DNA from: Sinonovacula constricta | Lineage: Eukaryota > Mollusca > Bivalvia > Cardiida > Solecurtidae | DNA length: 64,000 nt | NCBI GenBank assembly: GCA_007844125.1 | Contig: CM017567.1 | Coordinates: forward strand, 18,826,037-18,890,036 | Direction of reading: 5' to 3' | In this document: positions 1 through 14,384 of the stretch, piece by piece | Numbering within the stretch: position 1 is the first letter of the stretch | Layout of the letters: each line of letters opens with the position of its first letter | Notes under the pieces: model-generated | Told to the model about the DNA's origin: nothing | Databases searched by the model: none | Seen by the model: the letters and a program-made list of their open reading frames with translations, nothing else | Translations under genes and position numbers: made by a program

Positions 1-460
<460 letters not shown>

Positions 461-741
461 ATCTCACCCAATTAAGATGTCTATTTTGTGCTGCCACTTT
501 CTTTATGCTTGGTTTTGCATAATAACAAAGAATGCAGTACGTAATACTTATTACAATGAAATGGTTATATCAAAACGGTTAAGTTATCATGAGAGACGAA
601 CAAGCAGTTTTATCGTCTATCGGTGTGTTAATACAATAGTCTAGTTACCAGCGCTAATTGTAAGTTACTTTGTTACATATATACACGACGTTGACATAAC
701 AAAGTGCTCAGATTAAGAAGCAGACAACGGTCCTACCGGAA

Positions 742-2131
742 GCTGATCTAGGTATACACGACATACCTGCGCAACTTGTGCTGGCTGATCTAGATATACA
801 CGATATGCATGCGCAACTTGTACTAGCTGATCTAGATATACACGACAAGCATGCGCAACTTGTGTTAGCTGGTTTAGATATACACGACAAGCCTGCACAA
901 CGTGTGCTAGCTGGTTTAGATATACACGACATGCCTGCACAACTTGTGCTAGCTGGTTTAGATATACACGACATGCCTGCACAACTTGTGCTAGCTGGTT
1001 TAGATATACACGACAAGCCTGCACAACTTGTGCTAGCTGTTTTAGATATACACGACATGCCTGCACAACTTGTGCTAGCTGATCCAGATATGCACTACAT
1101 GTCTGCACAACTTATACTAGCTGATCTAGATATACACTACATACCTGCGCAACTTGTGCTAGCTGGTTTAGATATACACGACATGCCTGCACAACTTGTG
1201 CTAGCTGATCTAGATATACACTATCTGCCTGCGCAACTTGTACTTGCTGATCTAGATATACCCGACATACAAGCGCAACTTGTCCTGGCTGATCTAGATA
1301 TACACGACATACAAGCGCAAATTGTGCTGGCTGATCTAGATATACACGACATACTAGCACAACTTGTGCTGGCTGATCTAGATATACACACACACCATAC
1401 AAGCGCAACTTGTGCTGGCTGATCTAGATATACACGACATACTAGCGCAACTTGTGCTGGCTGATCTAGATATACACTACATGCCTGCGCAATTTGTGCT
1501 TGCTGATCTAGATATACACGACATGCCTGCACAACTTGTACTAGCTGATCAAGATATACACGACATGCCTGCACAACTTGTACTTATTGATCCAGATATA
1601 CATTATTTGCCTGCGCAACTTTTGCTAGCTGATCTAGATATACACGACATGCATGCGCAACTTGTACTAGCTCATCAAGATATACACGACATGCTGCACA
1701 ACTTGTTCTTATTGATCCAGATATACACTGTTTGCCTGCGCAACTTGTGCTAGCTGATCTAGATATACACGACATGTATGCGCAACTTGTACTAGCTGAT
1801 CTAGATATACACGACATGCATGCGCAACTTGTACTAGCTGATCTAGATATACACGACATGCCTGCACAACTTGTACTAGCTGATCTAGATATACACGACA
1901 TGCCTGCACAACTTGTACTTATTGATCCAGATATACACTATTTGCCTGCGCAACTTGTGCTAGCTGATCTAGATATACACGACATGCATGCGCAACTTGT
2001 ACTAGCTCATCAAGATATACACGACATGCTGCACAACTTGTACTAGCTGATCTAAATATATACGACATGCCTGCGCAACTTGTACTAGCTGATCTAGATA
2101 TACACGATATGCCTGCGCAACTTGTGCCTAG
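742..2131. repeat. Minisatellite, 42-bp unit, about 33 copies
   Basis: Tandem array of a 42-bp unit whose core reads GATCTAGATATACACGACAT followed by GCCTGCGCAACTTGTGCTAG. The units vary at a few positions, such as gctGATCTA versus gctGGTTTA and catgCCTG versus catgCATG. Because 42 is a multiple of three, one plus-strand frame stays open for a long way (about 700-1422) and reads as a 14-residue repeat, LADLDIHDMPAQLV, with minor changes. The minus strand is open in places too. A 4-bp expansion near 1390 (ACACAC inside a unit) and one-base deletions near 1693 and 2034 break the frame. There is no ATG before the first units and no recognised domain. I read this as a non-coding minisatellite; an exon encoding a 14-mer repeat is a minor alternative. 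Confidence 0.95.
1580..2041. repeat. Higher-order duplication inside the 42-bp array
   Basis: A block starting with the variant cttattGATCCAGATATACA and ending with a unit that lacks one base (catgCTGCACAAC) occurs near 1580-1703 and again near 1918-2041. Each block is about three units long and carries the same private variants. This shows that multi-unit segments have been copied within the array. Confidence 0.8.
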
Positions 2132-4810
2132 CAGCCTTAAAGTTACACATAATGTTTAAAAGAGGGATGTGCTAAAATCGATTCTAAAATTGCAGGCAGG
2201 GATAAGTGGAGATTTAGGAAGTTTGATTTCGAAATCATATTTCCTTGAAAATGTAGTGATACGAGTTTACAGTTGCGTGGTAGATAACGGCAGCCCTGCA
2301 TTTGTGTAGCATATTATCAAGACTACATATTTGATGAAGTTATATTTTTGTTTAAATTGGTTTTGAAAATGCCTATGGACTGACGTCACAGCTTGAAGAT
2401 GCAATCGTGCGTTTGACTAATATTATACTATTTTAACTTTAAAATAAACACATTCTTAAATTTATACTTTTCTGAAGCCATTTCCCTATTTTGAGATTGC
2501 AACTTAAACCTGAACAATATTTCTTTTTAATCTTACGCGTATTCACTGTTGGTTCTTATTTTTATGTTCGTATAGCTCTTCAATTCAATAACGATATTTA
2601 ATAATTCTTCGCGAAGAGAAGTAATTTTATAAAAAAACTCTTGTAATATTTGCTTTTGTTTCACAATCCAATAAAAAGGTGTTGGTGGCGTTTGCTAAAA
2701 TGTCGCCTTGGGAGACATATCTAAAAGAAAATGAGATCACATTCATACATATTTTATGTGCAGTACTGTTAAGAATTTCAGCGTAAATGCTATAACGCTT
2801 AGCTTTTTATTTCGTATTTGCGGCAACTTCAATGATCTGCATCATTTGTTCTTTTTATACTTAAACAATTGGCATCAGATGTTGTTGCCGTTCTATATGG
2901 CTCCATGTGTAAGCTTTAATGTCTTTTTATCCTTTTTTATGTTATTTTTACTCTATTTTATACAAGTTTTTTGTCATCCTCTTATATTCTCGTAAGATTA
3001 GAAAAAAAAACAATTCAACAATGCATAAATCTTTGCTAATTATTAATTTATTTCTTTAGACAATTCATTCTGATTTTTTTAATTTAAGCAGTTGTTGTTT
3101 ATGACGGTCAATTAAAACATAATACAATCATTGCCAACTTAAATCTGGTAAAATCACAAGAAGTTCCTAGAATGATCTACTTAAAAGAAGTGCGATAATA
3201 CTGCAATTATCGGGTCTGATGTTCATATCCACCCGACATTGCAGATATCAAAGCACCACCAGAGTATGTTACTTTTGGCGTCATTGAGATAACTGGACTT
3301 TGTGTCGTAATAATTTCATAATATTTTCCGTTTGGTTCAGAAGTTTGTCATAGTCCAAAAAAAGATCTTAATATGACCGTTCAGATTGTCACATTTAACG
3401 ACTCTGAAAAGAGAGGGAACACGCCTTTATGTCTCGTAAGGCAGTTTAAGTTTGGTTTTGGGTCTACTAAATGTTTGAATAGTTTTAATGTTTAGTCAAG
3501 AAATGAATAAGAAATATTATATTTTAAGTTTATTTTTATTTTCTTGTAGTCTTAGTTTATTTTTATTGTGACTTACAGCATGCAACCTAAAGCATAGGGG
3601 TAATGTAAGTTAGTCTTAAGCAAAAAATATGTCAATGGCAGACGTGTATCATATTTTTCTTAAATATGCAAATTCTGGCAAAATTTATATATATATTCCA
3701 GAAATATTAGTCAGTGAGAATTAGAACATATATATGATATTCTGTAAAGTATAAGCTAATTGTACAAATGACGAAATCATTGAGATAAGGCAAAAAGACA
3801 ACGACTGTTATCGTCAATACCTAAACTAGTTTACAGGGCTCTAGCCGAGAACTTCTGGAAAGTACAATTCTCTTTAGCCCACTGTCAGATATTGGGACAG
3901 AAGTTTAATGTATTTACCCGACTTTACATCTTCTGGGAAGTATTGCGTCTTCCATCAAGCACATTAAATCTATCCATATCTACAACATCATAAACATATC
4001 TTGATATCTTAATACAGTGTGCTAACATTGCAGATATGGTAAACTTGTTTCGATCTTGCCACATTATCCCTAGCTAGACGATATTCTAATGCCTGTGAAT
4101 AACTTCACAACGTCATGCAACAGTGGCATGTTATGGAAATAACTGCAAAGCAACATAACACGAAACTATGTCAAGGTCTTAACAGTTGCAACAAATATTC
4201 ATTTCGTACTTTCTTAACATGACATTACATGCAACGCTAATAACTTAACATAAAGATATAAAAAGAATCGAGACGCCCATTTTACAACGAGAAAAAGAAA
4301 AGTTACCGAATGGTCATCCAGCATTGTGACAGACTTGGCATTTAGGAGGATGTAAGTAAAAAAAAATGCAAATATATATCACGTTAAAGTGACACAACTT
4401 AATATATACTGCCCAAACGCGGTGGAAGTATCTGAAGAAAACACTATTTATTTATTTTGAATATGTCTAATTCTTTTTGTGTAATAAATTTTAAAATATG
4501 TTTTATTAGTATGTTATGAAGAAAATGTGTTTATATGCTTAAACCTACTAAACTGCCCCCATCTACAATCCTCTAACAACTTAATTCAAGGAAGACAGGT
4601 GCGTCCATTATTAAATATAAATGATCACACATCCCTTGTTTTTGTACATGGTTGACATAATAATTTTGAGGCTCTTAATTAATACAAATATATATGTTTG
4701 TTTAGAAAATGAATGATGTAACTTTAATTGTAAAACAACAACAGCATATGCCTTTCTTTATCGATAAATGCATTTCAATTGAAGATTCGCTCTTACACAC
4801 ACTTCTTGCT
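2132..4810. other. AT-rich non-coding stretch
   Basis: No gene or clear repeat structure is recognised over most of this stretch. About 50 bp at 3690-3755 reappears in inverted orientation at 37368-37420. A loose hairpin with CGGGT and ACCCG arms lies near 3200-3250. The 79-codon frame at 2756-2995 is hydrophobic and T-rich and looks like chance. Confidence 0.5.
3690..3755 (-). repeat. Short dispersed segment shared with 37368-37420
   Basis: The reverse complement of this segment carries the string TTTACAGAATATCATATATA and its continuation, which also stand immediately downstream of the DNA transposon at 37368. Two copies in opposite orientation suggest a fragment of an unidentified repeat. 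Confidence 0.7.
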
Positions 4811-4980
4811 GACCAACAGTTTCAGGATGGTAACTGATGGGTTTGTCCTGTTTGTGTAATGTCTCGTCTCATTTTTTTGTTAACTTTTAAATTTTTACAA
4901 TCATGTAAATACCTTTGTATTGTGCCTTTGTAAAATTTAATATATGCAGCAATTTCTTACAGAATTTTGTCATATTTTTG
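4811..4980 (+). repeat. SINE-like family copy (5'-truncated)
   Basis: Matches the downstream half of the dispersed family best seen at 19401-19675 and 30168-30442. Shared landmarks, in order, are GGTAACTGATGGGTTTG, then CTCATTTTTTTGTTAACTTT, then the end GAATTTTGTCATATTTTTG. The hairpin core and the upstream end are missing. Confidence 0.7.
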
Positions 4981-5274
4981 TTGTGTTTTGTGATCAAGGC
5001 AAAATAATGTCAATATTTTGTCATGCTTAGTAAAATCCTTAGTGTCTTACTGGCCCATTTTGACAATCATTAGATTAAACATCTGCACCATTTGGCTATT
5101 ATAGAAGAATTTGTGTGAAAATATTACATTTGCCATAGTTGAACCTTTTACATGAATCATTTCTTTCATTTCTGATTTCTGCTTTTGTTAGTAAATTTCC
5201 TTTTGCAATAGTGTCATCTAATTTTTTGTTTCGTTAAAAAATAAACTAAAATAAACATGTTTCCTGTTCACCCT

Positions 5275-5610
5275 TGCGTACAAGAAACCCCTCAAAAGTA
5301 CGAGGTAAGAGTTCTGTAAAACAGGCTGAAGCACCCAAGTCGGCCTCTATGCCGACTGACCGTACCTTAGCGATAACTATTGGGTTTCCTCTAGTGTAAA
5401 TACTGACTGTTCACAGTTTTGAAAGTGTAATAGTTTATTTTAAGCTGCAACTCTTCTCTTCTCCGCTAAGTCTGTAATCTTTCTTTATGTTTAAAAAAAT
5501 ATTTGTAGAATAAACCTTAGCTTTTGACAGGCATGTTAAGTACCTTTATCTTGTGTCTTTTCAAATTTTAACATATGTTATTGTCAGAGGTCCTTGTCGT
5601 ATTTCTTTAC
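5275..5610 (+). repeat. SINE-like family copy with perfect hairpin core
   Basis: The copy contains GTACGAGGTAAGAGTTCTGT, then AGTCGGC-loop-GCCGACT (a perfect 7-bp stem), then GACCGTACC. A diverged tail ends near 5608 with CCTTGTCGTATTTC. It lies 300 bp downstream of a truncated relative in the same orientation. Confidence 0.8.
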
Positions 5611-6618
5611 ATACATACAAGTAGGCATTGACGCTGTATGTATACATTAAGCAAGCAGGAATCATCATCATTTAGTTATCTCAAACATATGGATCATTAA
5701 ATGATTATGAATTGAAAGTCAAGAAGCATGGTCAATTTTTAAATGTAACATGATTGACTGCTCTTTTGCAGATGTATCGTCCCAATTCGCTACCTGGAGT
5801 TGCTGTATTTTATGTAACATTATGACATGAATGACAAACGAGCTTTATTGAACATGTTGTAGTGAGGATCGATGCGCTGGTATAAACTCTTTAAGTATAA
5901 TGTACTAAGAGGCATGTAAATTTACGATATTTTACTTTGATATGTATAATGTATGTAAGAAATTGATAACTATTATATATACAATGTGGAAGGTCCGAGT
6001 TCGATTCGGAACGTTTGTTAAAGTTGGATTGCCGGCCGAGTAGTCCGAGCTTACTAGTAGGTAAATTCAAGTATAAACATTCCAAGATGATAGTCAGGTC
6101 GAGCTTCTACTCGTCTTTGTGATACGCTCGTTCAAACGAATCCCAGTGCAGAAATATGTGAACCAAAAATTGAAACACTTTTTAATATAAGCATGTCATC
6201 ATATTACATTATATTCAAATCTTAGTCCATGCACACCTTTATTCATGGTTACAACAACGTAACCAGTGTAGTGTGGCGGTCGTAAACAATCTCTCCGTTC
6301 ATATAAACTATGTTGTCATTTAATTTCATCCTAAAAGGTTTGTTACGTGTATTTTCTTATTATGAACATTGAACTTCGCTTCCTCAATTCCATCTACACA
6401 CGAACAAGATGCTACAATCGTTTATAATTCTTTCCTGGTCATTTTCCCTTGATTAAAGATTTAATTTACTACCAACAATTTTGTGTAGCTAATCTAATGG
6501 AAATAATACGTTCATCTCTTCTATGTACCATGTGAACGTTATTTTACAATTGCGTCTCTAATAACGTCATAACTTATTAAAGAAAACGTCGACGCTTTCT
6601 ATCATTTTTATTCCAACA

Positions 6619-6877
6619 GATCGGTTTTTGTTTTCATTGCTTGCATTTGGAAAATCCCTTAGGAAGTGCGAGGTTAGAGCTCTGTAAAATCGGTGTAGAC
6701 ACCCGAGTCGGCCCCTTTTGCCGACTCACCGTACCTGTTGGGTTTGTTCTGTTTCTTTAATGACTCATCACAGATTTGTTCTCACTTTTATGTTCGACTT
6801 GCATGAAAGCACATTTGTTTTGTGCCTTGTCAAATTTTGGCTTTTGTTGCAATGCTCAAATGACTCATATTTCCTTA
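6619..6877 (+). repeat. SINE-like family copy, near full length
   Basis: Starts at AGATCGGTTTTTGTTTTCAT and carries GGAAGTGCGAGGTTAGAGCT. The 7-bp hairpin AGTCGGC/GCCGACT follows, and the tail contains TTGCAATGCTCA. It lacks long terminal inverted repeats and any convincing coding capacity. Confidence 0.85.
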
Positions 6878-7346
6878 TTCAATAATAAAACTGACATTTG
6901 GTTGGAGGTTTACCAATCGCTCGTCGTAGAATTATTTATAGATCCAAATTTGCATAATTTATTCTAAAGTTACCACATGTACATATGACACATTAGCATA
7001 TGACACAATAGGACAAACCAATAAGTCAAACCAACTAACACTAAAAGTGTGTTGATATCTACGGAAAGTCTATAATAAGTGCCCTATATTAAATCTAGTT
7101 TCGTTATAACTTAAATCTTGATATAAAAACCATGCTGTTATCTCTTCGCATCTGTTTCTTTGCTATAGAGAGCATTGCTAAACGCAAGTGGCATGAGCCA
7201 ATCAGGAGTTGGACTGAACATATTAGCTTTTAGAATTAATTTTTTTAGTTCGTTCCGGGTGTTGTATTCCAAGATTAGGTTCAGTACTTGCTGTGGAGGT
7301 TCTTTTAAGTGTTCTTGCCTTTTTTTTCGTAGTGTCTTATTACTAT

Positions 7347-7347
7347 A

Positions 7348-7428
<81 letters not shown>

Positions 7429-7429
7429 T
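7347..7429. repeat. (TTA)n microsatellite
   Basis: Uninterrupted run of about 28 TTA/ATT units. It produces the poly-Tyr open frame at 7293-7496, which is not a gene. Confidence 0.98.
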
Positions 7430-10400
7430 ATGTATTAAACTTGAGTCCTTGACCCCTAAACCTATCGGAAGCACTCGCAGGAACATGTTGGCGTAAATGA
7501 AATCAAGATTGTAAATGTATCAAAGTGTGTTTTAAAAGGGTTATCGTGTATTTGTTATGGTCAGTGTTTACAGCAAGACCAGTTGTCTATTGTTTTCTGC
7601 AAACCGCTACATATCTGAATTCAGTACTGATGGTACTTGTGTCATTCGCCTGACAAAAAAACTAAAACATGGATTTTATAATATAGAGACGCCTCATATC
7701 GACGCTTCAACTAGTGTTTTATAACACAAGCATATGGTTTAGTATATATCTACAAATCTATTGATTTACTTCTACGATATAGTCGTATTGAGGAATTTGG
7801 AGACGTCAGAGACTTCTCCCTGGGGAAATTACTCTATCGTACGATCTGAATATGACTTAAGGTAAAGGTTTGAAGCAACATTTTGCATAGCAGTTCTAAC
7901 ATACACGGGCCTATTGGAAATATTGATCATAACAATTCTAGAAAGTATGCTTTTAAATTTGAAAGGAATTCGCCAAGATGGATGTTAAACTCGCAGTGGT
8001 GAATGAATGATAACGTGTACATGTATCCACTTTACTAATGTCTCCCCCAAATGTAGTGATGTTCCACTACAAACAATTGATGCTGATTGGTGTAAGGGAA
8101 CCATGTCCGTTTCAGTGTGGACTCTTTTTACGATGTGTTGTTTGAAGTCGTTTCCTAAAGGTCTAGACCTCGCAGCGAACGGTATTATAGTTTACGACTC
8201 CGGTGAAATTAGAATCCATAAACATGTCACCCAAGATAATGCCAGCTAAGTCGTAAACCTTTTCCAAATTTTTAAAGCCATTTTCCTAAATTAGAGTAAT
8301 AAAATGTTAATTATAACGACGTTCCGTTAAGTTTTATTGTATATTTCTTTGGCAATATGCACCTGGTCGGTATGGGGACCACTAACCATAAATTTGGTTG
8401 GTGGTAACCTACTCAAATTTCTTACAGTTAAAAAAAACGTACTGGTATTGTATAAGTTCAATATCATTATTATTAAAACTTAAATTTGAATAGGTAAATC
8501 CAATATTGAGAAGATATACTAATTCGTGACTTTTATATAAGCACCTCCGAGATGACATTGACCTTAATGGTCCTTGTGCTGAGACAAGGACTAAATTGCT
8601 TAAATATATAATTAAATTGGATTGGATATATCACAGCGGATTCTAAAACTACTTTTAAACGTTCAACAAGCAAGTAGAAATTTATACCTGGTCTTTTCTA
8701 ATGATAATTGTTCGGTTTGTTAAATTCATTTATTGTTGTTACTGAAAACTAAAAGTAATTATAACTACAGTAATATCATGGCATACAAATATTCTTTAAG
8801 CAAACGTTGAGACGTGGTTTCAGATACATTGTAAAACCCGGTTAATAACATTTACAAACGACAGGTTTTATGACTAGAGCCAGTGTTAAATAACGACATT
8901 TAGGCGAGATGCTGTCGGAGGTTGCGCGTGTTTGTTGACCAATAATTATAGGAAGTGCAGGAAGCGATTCTCTGACAAGTCTCCGAAATGCCTCGGAAGT
9001 TTTGTTTCAGTCCCGAAATATTTTAATGGCCATAAGTCATCAAGTTTGAACTTTTAACTTAAACTTAAAAGCATTCTTTTAAGTTTAATAATTTTGTTTC
9101 GTTGGTATGGGTTTTTCCATTGCGTTAGAAAACTGCACATATTTGATTTATCTGACGACAGTTTTTTTATCATTTATCGTCATTAACTAGATCAATTATA
9201 CAACTTGGTATTGTTTTATTTCAAACTTTTCTCTCATAAGAAATTACTTAGTTGCATTTCAAATTGGACAAAGTTAATTACAATTATAAAAGAATTGTAT
9301 TCTTGGCTCACTTATATACTCTTGGTGCTAGTATTTATCTCCACAATACACAAAGTATTTCTCAAATTGTCAGCAAAGAAATTAACACTCTTGATTTGTT
9401 TTATTCTGTTCAATTTGTCTGTTATCTTTTTTCTGTCAAAAGTGGAATTAAACCTCGCTCATACAAATCTAATAAAGAGTTTCACCTCAAAGCAGGCCAA
9501 TTAGTTGTGTTCATTTTGAAGACATAATCAAAATTGACATGAATGGTGCCAATTTTTACCTGAAATATAGGGATTGTACGAAATTTTCAAAGAATAGTTG
9601 GTGGGGTGGGGGTAACTCTAAGTGAGCCTACATGGTAACATCTTGGGGGAAATGTGGTAAATGGGACGATAATGATCTCTGATTAAATGAAGATATAAAT
9701 CGGCAGAGGAATTACCTGGATGACGATGTAACGTGATCTCAAATGTAAGAAGTCACGGGGCTTTCTTTGTTTTAAAATAATTATCTCTGCAGCGTAGTTC
9801 CGATAGGAAATACATGTCTGCAATAACTAGTAGGGTTTAATGCTTCACTGTTCACAAAAATCTAGGCGATATCAATAAAAAACATTTTCAAGACCTTTTT
9901 CAGTTAGCAATGACTTATTTGAGATGTTTAGAAAAAATATTGTTTAAATCTATGGGGTACCACTGTAATGCCAACCAGATGATATAATATCTCATTACAA
10001 AACACGACATCATGAAATAGAAGCACTGTTTATAGTTGGCACTATTATTTTTATTTTTTGTTAATTGTCAATGTGGAATCCGGTGCTTACGTCTGCAATT
10101 AAACTAGAAATACTAATGCAATAAGCGATTAGTATTTTCGTATGTTAGTCATATAATTTTTATCACGTGTAGATTATAATTCTGAATATTTGTTTAGAGT
10201 GTTCATGTTAGCTTTGAACCAATGTTATTCGGCGCAGATGGCTATACAGCACATTCTGTTCATGCGATTACGGTTTCAAACTGATGAATATATTGTACAA
10301 TCGACAAATTAATGTCATAGAAGTAACATTAACATGTCCTCTCTTAAATTACCAACGATGATGAACAAAACGGGATGTTTCTTGTACGAATATATGTTTT

Positions 10401-13400
10401 ATTAGTTTTGGCGCATATTATGCACACAAAAAAGCACGAAGGTGTAAATTATATGTGTTAATTTGTATCATCTTAAGCGTAAACAGTGTGAGGAATAGAT
10501 GTTGTTTCACACAATTCTTTCTCTGTCAATAAGCTAGGTTGTCATCTTGTTTCTCCTTTGCAAGTCTAAAATAAGTATTATGGTAATGTATATTTAGTTT
10601 TATTAACTTTAATATCACATGTTCAAATTATATACTTTGCACAACATTTTCTTTGTTATTAAGTTTCTTAACAGTCTTTACGTCCTTTTACTTGCATGTT
10701 GTTGTTTGTTTGTTTTTGTTGTTATTTTTCTGTTGTTGTTTTTTGTTTTTTTTATTCAAATATAAGGAACAGTGCGCATATCTCGTAGGACTTTTATGAG
10801 ATTAGGATATTTTAGAACAGCAAATAAAATTTAAAAATAGATAAATAAAAGATTACAAAAAAAATTACAACAATGTTTTGTAGTTATGGCATCTGGTAGA
10901 AAGCGATAAATTGATAAATTACTTTAAAATTGTTGACGCGTTATAAAAAGAAAAATCACTCTTACAATTGCCTTCCGCTGGATATTAAAAATCATAGTCA
11001 GATCGGAAAGAAGAGACACATTTTAAATGCGATATAAAATTCCATTATATCGCACCATTAAATCTATGGGGACTAAAATAACAATAAAGCAATAAAATAT
11101 CAACTAATGAAGCTTTGAACGACGTGTGACTGCTAATTGATTACAAATATAAAGTTAGAAGACCTGTTCCAGTAATTATAGTTGTATGTTCTGTATTACG
11201 AGCATACAACCGTGCTTCGTATATGTTTAGTTGCCACGTCAGCCTATAATAAAAATAGCAAGCGACATGCAAAGTTAAAATGTTTCATGTCATGTTCTTG
11301 TTACAAATCAACCCATTTTTTCTGACTTTGATTTAAGTCTGCAATACGACAAGGGAAACGTCATGCATGGCTTTCATTGGTCTTATCCCAAGTTTTGTGT
11401 GTTTTATGATAACTTCAATAACTAAATATTGTTGATTTGATCTTCGTGTTGAACAATTTAAGCAAAGAAATTGCCTTGTATCGTAATGAAAATGAAAACA
11501 TTAATGAGAAATAAAAAGAGATATGTAAAATATATGTTCCATGGTAATATATAATTTTCAAAATTTGATTTAAGTCGGAAACTCCGAAAGGTAAAAAAAT
11601 CTCCTTTAACCATTTGTATATTTATTGTATACATTTGTCTAATCACATCCAGTGTCTTTTACATCTAATGATGTTTAATGTTAATTTCAAATAGTGATAA
11701 TGGTATTGCTTCTATTTTCATTTTCACGTTTCGTTGCACTTAATTGTCATTTATCGAATGAAATTGTACATGTAAGTTTCCACTTGCGATCTTAGGTGTC
11801 TATGTTATCACAACTAATTAAAGAAATATTTTAACAAATGAATTAACATATCTGTTCTATCTTTAAATAAAAATGGTTTGTAAAATGTGAACTTCCTTGG
11901 CAGATATTTGTATTGTGGACAATGTTTATACTTTCTCTTATTTCATAGAGTTAAAACAATTTTGAATGATTGATTAGATGGCGTGTGTCTGGACGGCCAT
12001 AAAATAGTCAATCTGCTATGCTGAATACATTATATTTTAACCAATTTTACAGCTCTCTGTAAGATATAAACTAATTATGTTCGAACAGACGTATATGTCA
12101 GAAATGTAAATATTTAAACTATTTTGGGTTTTATGGATTCTGTAAATAACATCGTGAAAAAGACATTTTGTGCAATGTAATTCACGACCGACGTAGCTAA
12201 TAGAGCGCAATGACTCCATGAAAAACTCTCACTGAAATTTGCACCAAGATTAAGTGAGTCTGTTGTTTTTTTTGGAACAAGATACTATTGGTTCCAATTC
12301 GGAAAAAAGTTGGTCTCAAAATAAGACATAAAAATGTCCAAAATCTTTTGGTGTGGTTTATTGTTTTCGATATATATTACTGGTTAAACATATTTTGGTA
12401 AATTTGGACTGTAAATAAAGTAATTCACCTGAAATTTCGAATCATGCATGCTTCGTTTTTTACAAAACATTGTCTGTTACTAAACTAGCAAGCTTGATTA
12501 TTTTGAACGAAGGATTGACTAAACAAGGCAACATAATAAATTTGATGCAAGTGTCTTGCACTTTCACAGTGTTTAATGCCGAATACCTAGTCAGATATGT
12601 TCAGTACACTCACGTCGTCAACATTTTGTAGCCGTAACCAAAGTGTTTATATATCTGCAGTGTGTTTTGGTTTTGTTGATACTTCTTACTCACAGGTAAA
12701 GATACCTGACAACAAGTTGCTATTTAATAATACATTGTGTTTATATTATATAGAAAAATAAAGTCATATATCTTCTCTCATACTTATGTGTTTTCTTAAA
12801 CGGCATGTTATGGATAGAAGAAGATTTGATCCAAGGTCACATCGAGACTGTAGGTCACGAAGATTCCGGACTGTTGTGATCTTTGGTTCATTTATATCTT
12901 TATACAGTTAGATATGTTGGTGCTTTACATGCATTTGTTTTACTGTCCGTAGAAAAGTTACGTGCCAGACTAGATTATCAAGGTTAGTCTTAAAATAATT
13001 AGGAAAGGAATGATTTAAATCTTTCTATGTATAATTAAATATTTCCTAAAACAGATTTTAATATCCGTTATTTAAGCTCCAATTGTTCAAATAAAATGTC
13101 TTGATTGCCTGAATAATGTCCTGTATAATGTCTCTTTTATTGAACAACTACCCTAGGGACACGTTTATCACAGAAGCAGAGGCGACATTCAGGCGGGGAT
13201 AGCTGTCTGGCATTATCAGTTTGATCATTAAATAATGGACATTACCCTTAAACACTGCTGATAAATTTTGGAAATGTATGTGTAACATTGGGAGAAAAAT
13301 ATGCAGTCCGGGACTCGAATCATGTTACTTATGTAATCTTCAAATGGCGTTAGAACATTTTATCTGTACTAATAAACATAGCATTCGCTTTTCCGAATTA

Positions 13401-14384
13401 AGTGGTTTGCTTCTAAACTAAATTGTTTATTGTTTTTAAGTGCGTTCTCATAAATTGAAGAGTTAAGTTGCGTTATAAAATTATGATCTTGCCGACACAG
13501 CTTGTGGTCGAAAAATTGTTTCTTAATTATTGAGCATCCGGAACTTGAAAAATAATTTTGTTTCGCCGTCACATTAAGATGCGGATGAAATGTTAGTGTA
13601 TTGTCTCCTTCATGGGTTTATGAGACAACATTGAGTTATTGTTGTTGTTTATCATATGAACAGTCCAAACATTGTCATAAACTAACCATTAGTATTTCAC
13701 AACGTTTTTTATTCTGTAGTCCACTCTGATTTATTCTGAAGCTGTTTATTAACTGTGTCATTATTTGTTGAGTGTGAAATACGGTTTTAAACAATACAAA
13801 TGATATAAGAAAGAGTCGCATTCATACTTTATAAACGATGTTTGTTTTGATAAAATGTAAGAAGGAGAGAAGCAACCTTATTCCGAACTTTCCAAGTCTT
13901 AGTAATACTCTGTTAAAACTATAAATAAAAATTTAAAAAAAACACGTAACATAAGAGGGTAAAACAAAATAGGAAGTGGGTCTTTCTTATAAAGCACATA
14001 AATAAGTCATGTTAGTGTTGATGCTGCATAAGTTTGAGCAATAAGCAAAAAGTTTATTTATTCGCGTTTTCTTTCAATAGGAAAAAGGACATCATTATGA
14101 ATACTATGATAAGACTAGATCGCAAATGCAAGAAGTGAAAAGAAAACAAATCCTTTTAGTCTAAGGTAGTACAAGGTGTATGTACATACATGGAAGTTAT
14201 AAGTTACAAGGGACGAAGACAACGGCAAAACAATGCGTCGAGATAGGGAAACGGTAAATTAAATGGTTTTGTAATGGATCTTTTGATTGAAGAAAATAAT
14301 GTTAAAATAATCTCAAACCAGTATAAAACTCAAGGTTGCTTTGTCTGTTTACATGGCAACACTAATCTCCTTTAGAAATAAGAG
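7430..14384. other. Long AT-rich non-coding stretch
   Basis: Seven kilobases without a recognisable gene. A T/GTT-rich low-complexity patch lies at 10697-10753. Two diverged copies of a short motif, CGACATTTAGGCGAG and relatives, lie near 8893 and 13183, with a third near 21335. The small frames at 8007-8249, 9205-9504, 11458-11646, 12037-12219 and 13369-13572 show no known domain or splice context. Confidence 0.5.
10697..10753. repeat. T/G-rich low-complexity patch
   Basis: Mix of GTT, GTTT and poly-T runs on the plus strand. No other structure is visible. Confidence 0.8.

Noticed and set aside
5995..6010. B-box-like GAGTTCGATTCGG
   Set aside because: No A box at the right distance and no tRNA fold.
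7293..7496. Frame with poly-Tyr
   Set aside because: Produced by the (TTA)n tract.
8007..8249. 80-codon frame with GLDLAANGIIVYDSGEIRI, faintly like an NHL-type propeller blade
   Set aside because: One weak blade-like string is not enough, and no flanking exon or splice context was found.
9205..9527. Two overlapping frames, one hydrophobic
   Set aside because: AT-rich composition explains the Leu/Ile/Phe content. There is no recognised motif.
13305..13325. GGGACTCGAATC on plus (B-box-like on minus)
   Set aside because: No A box or tRNA fold could be drawn.
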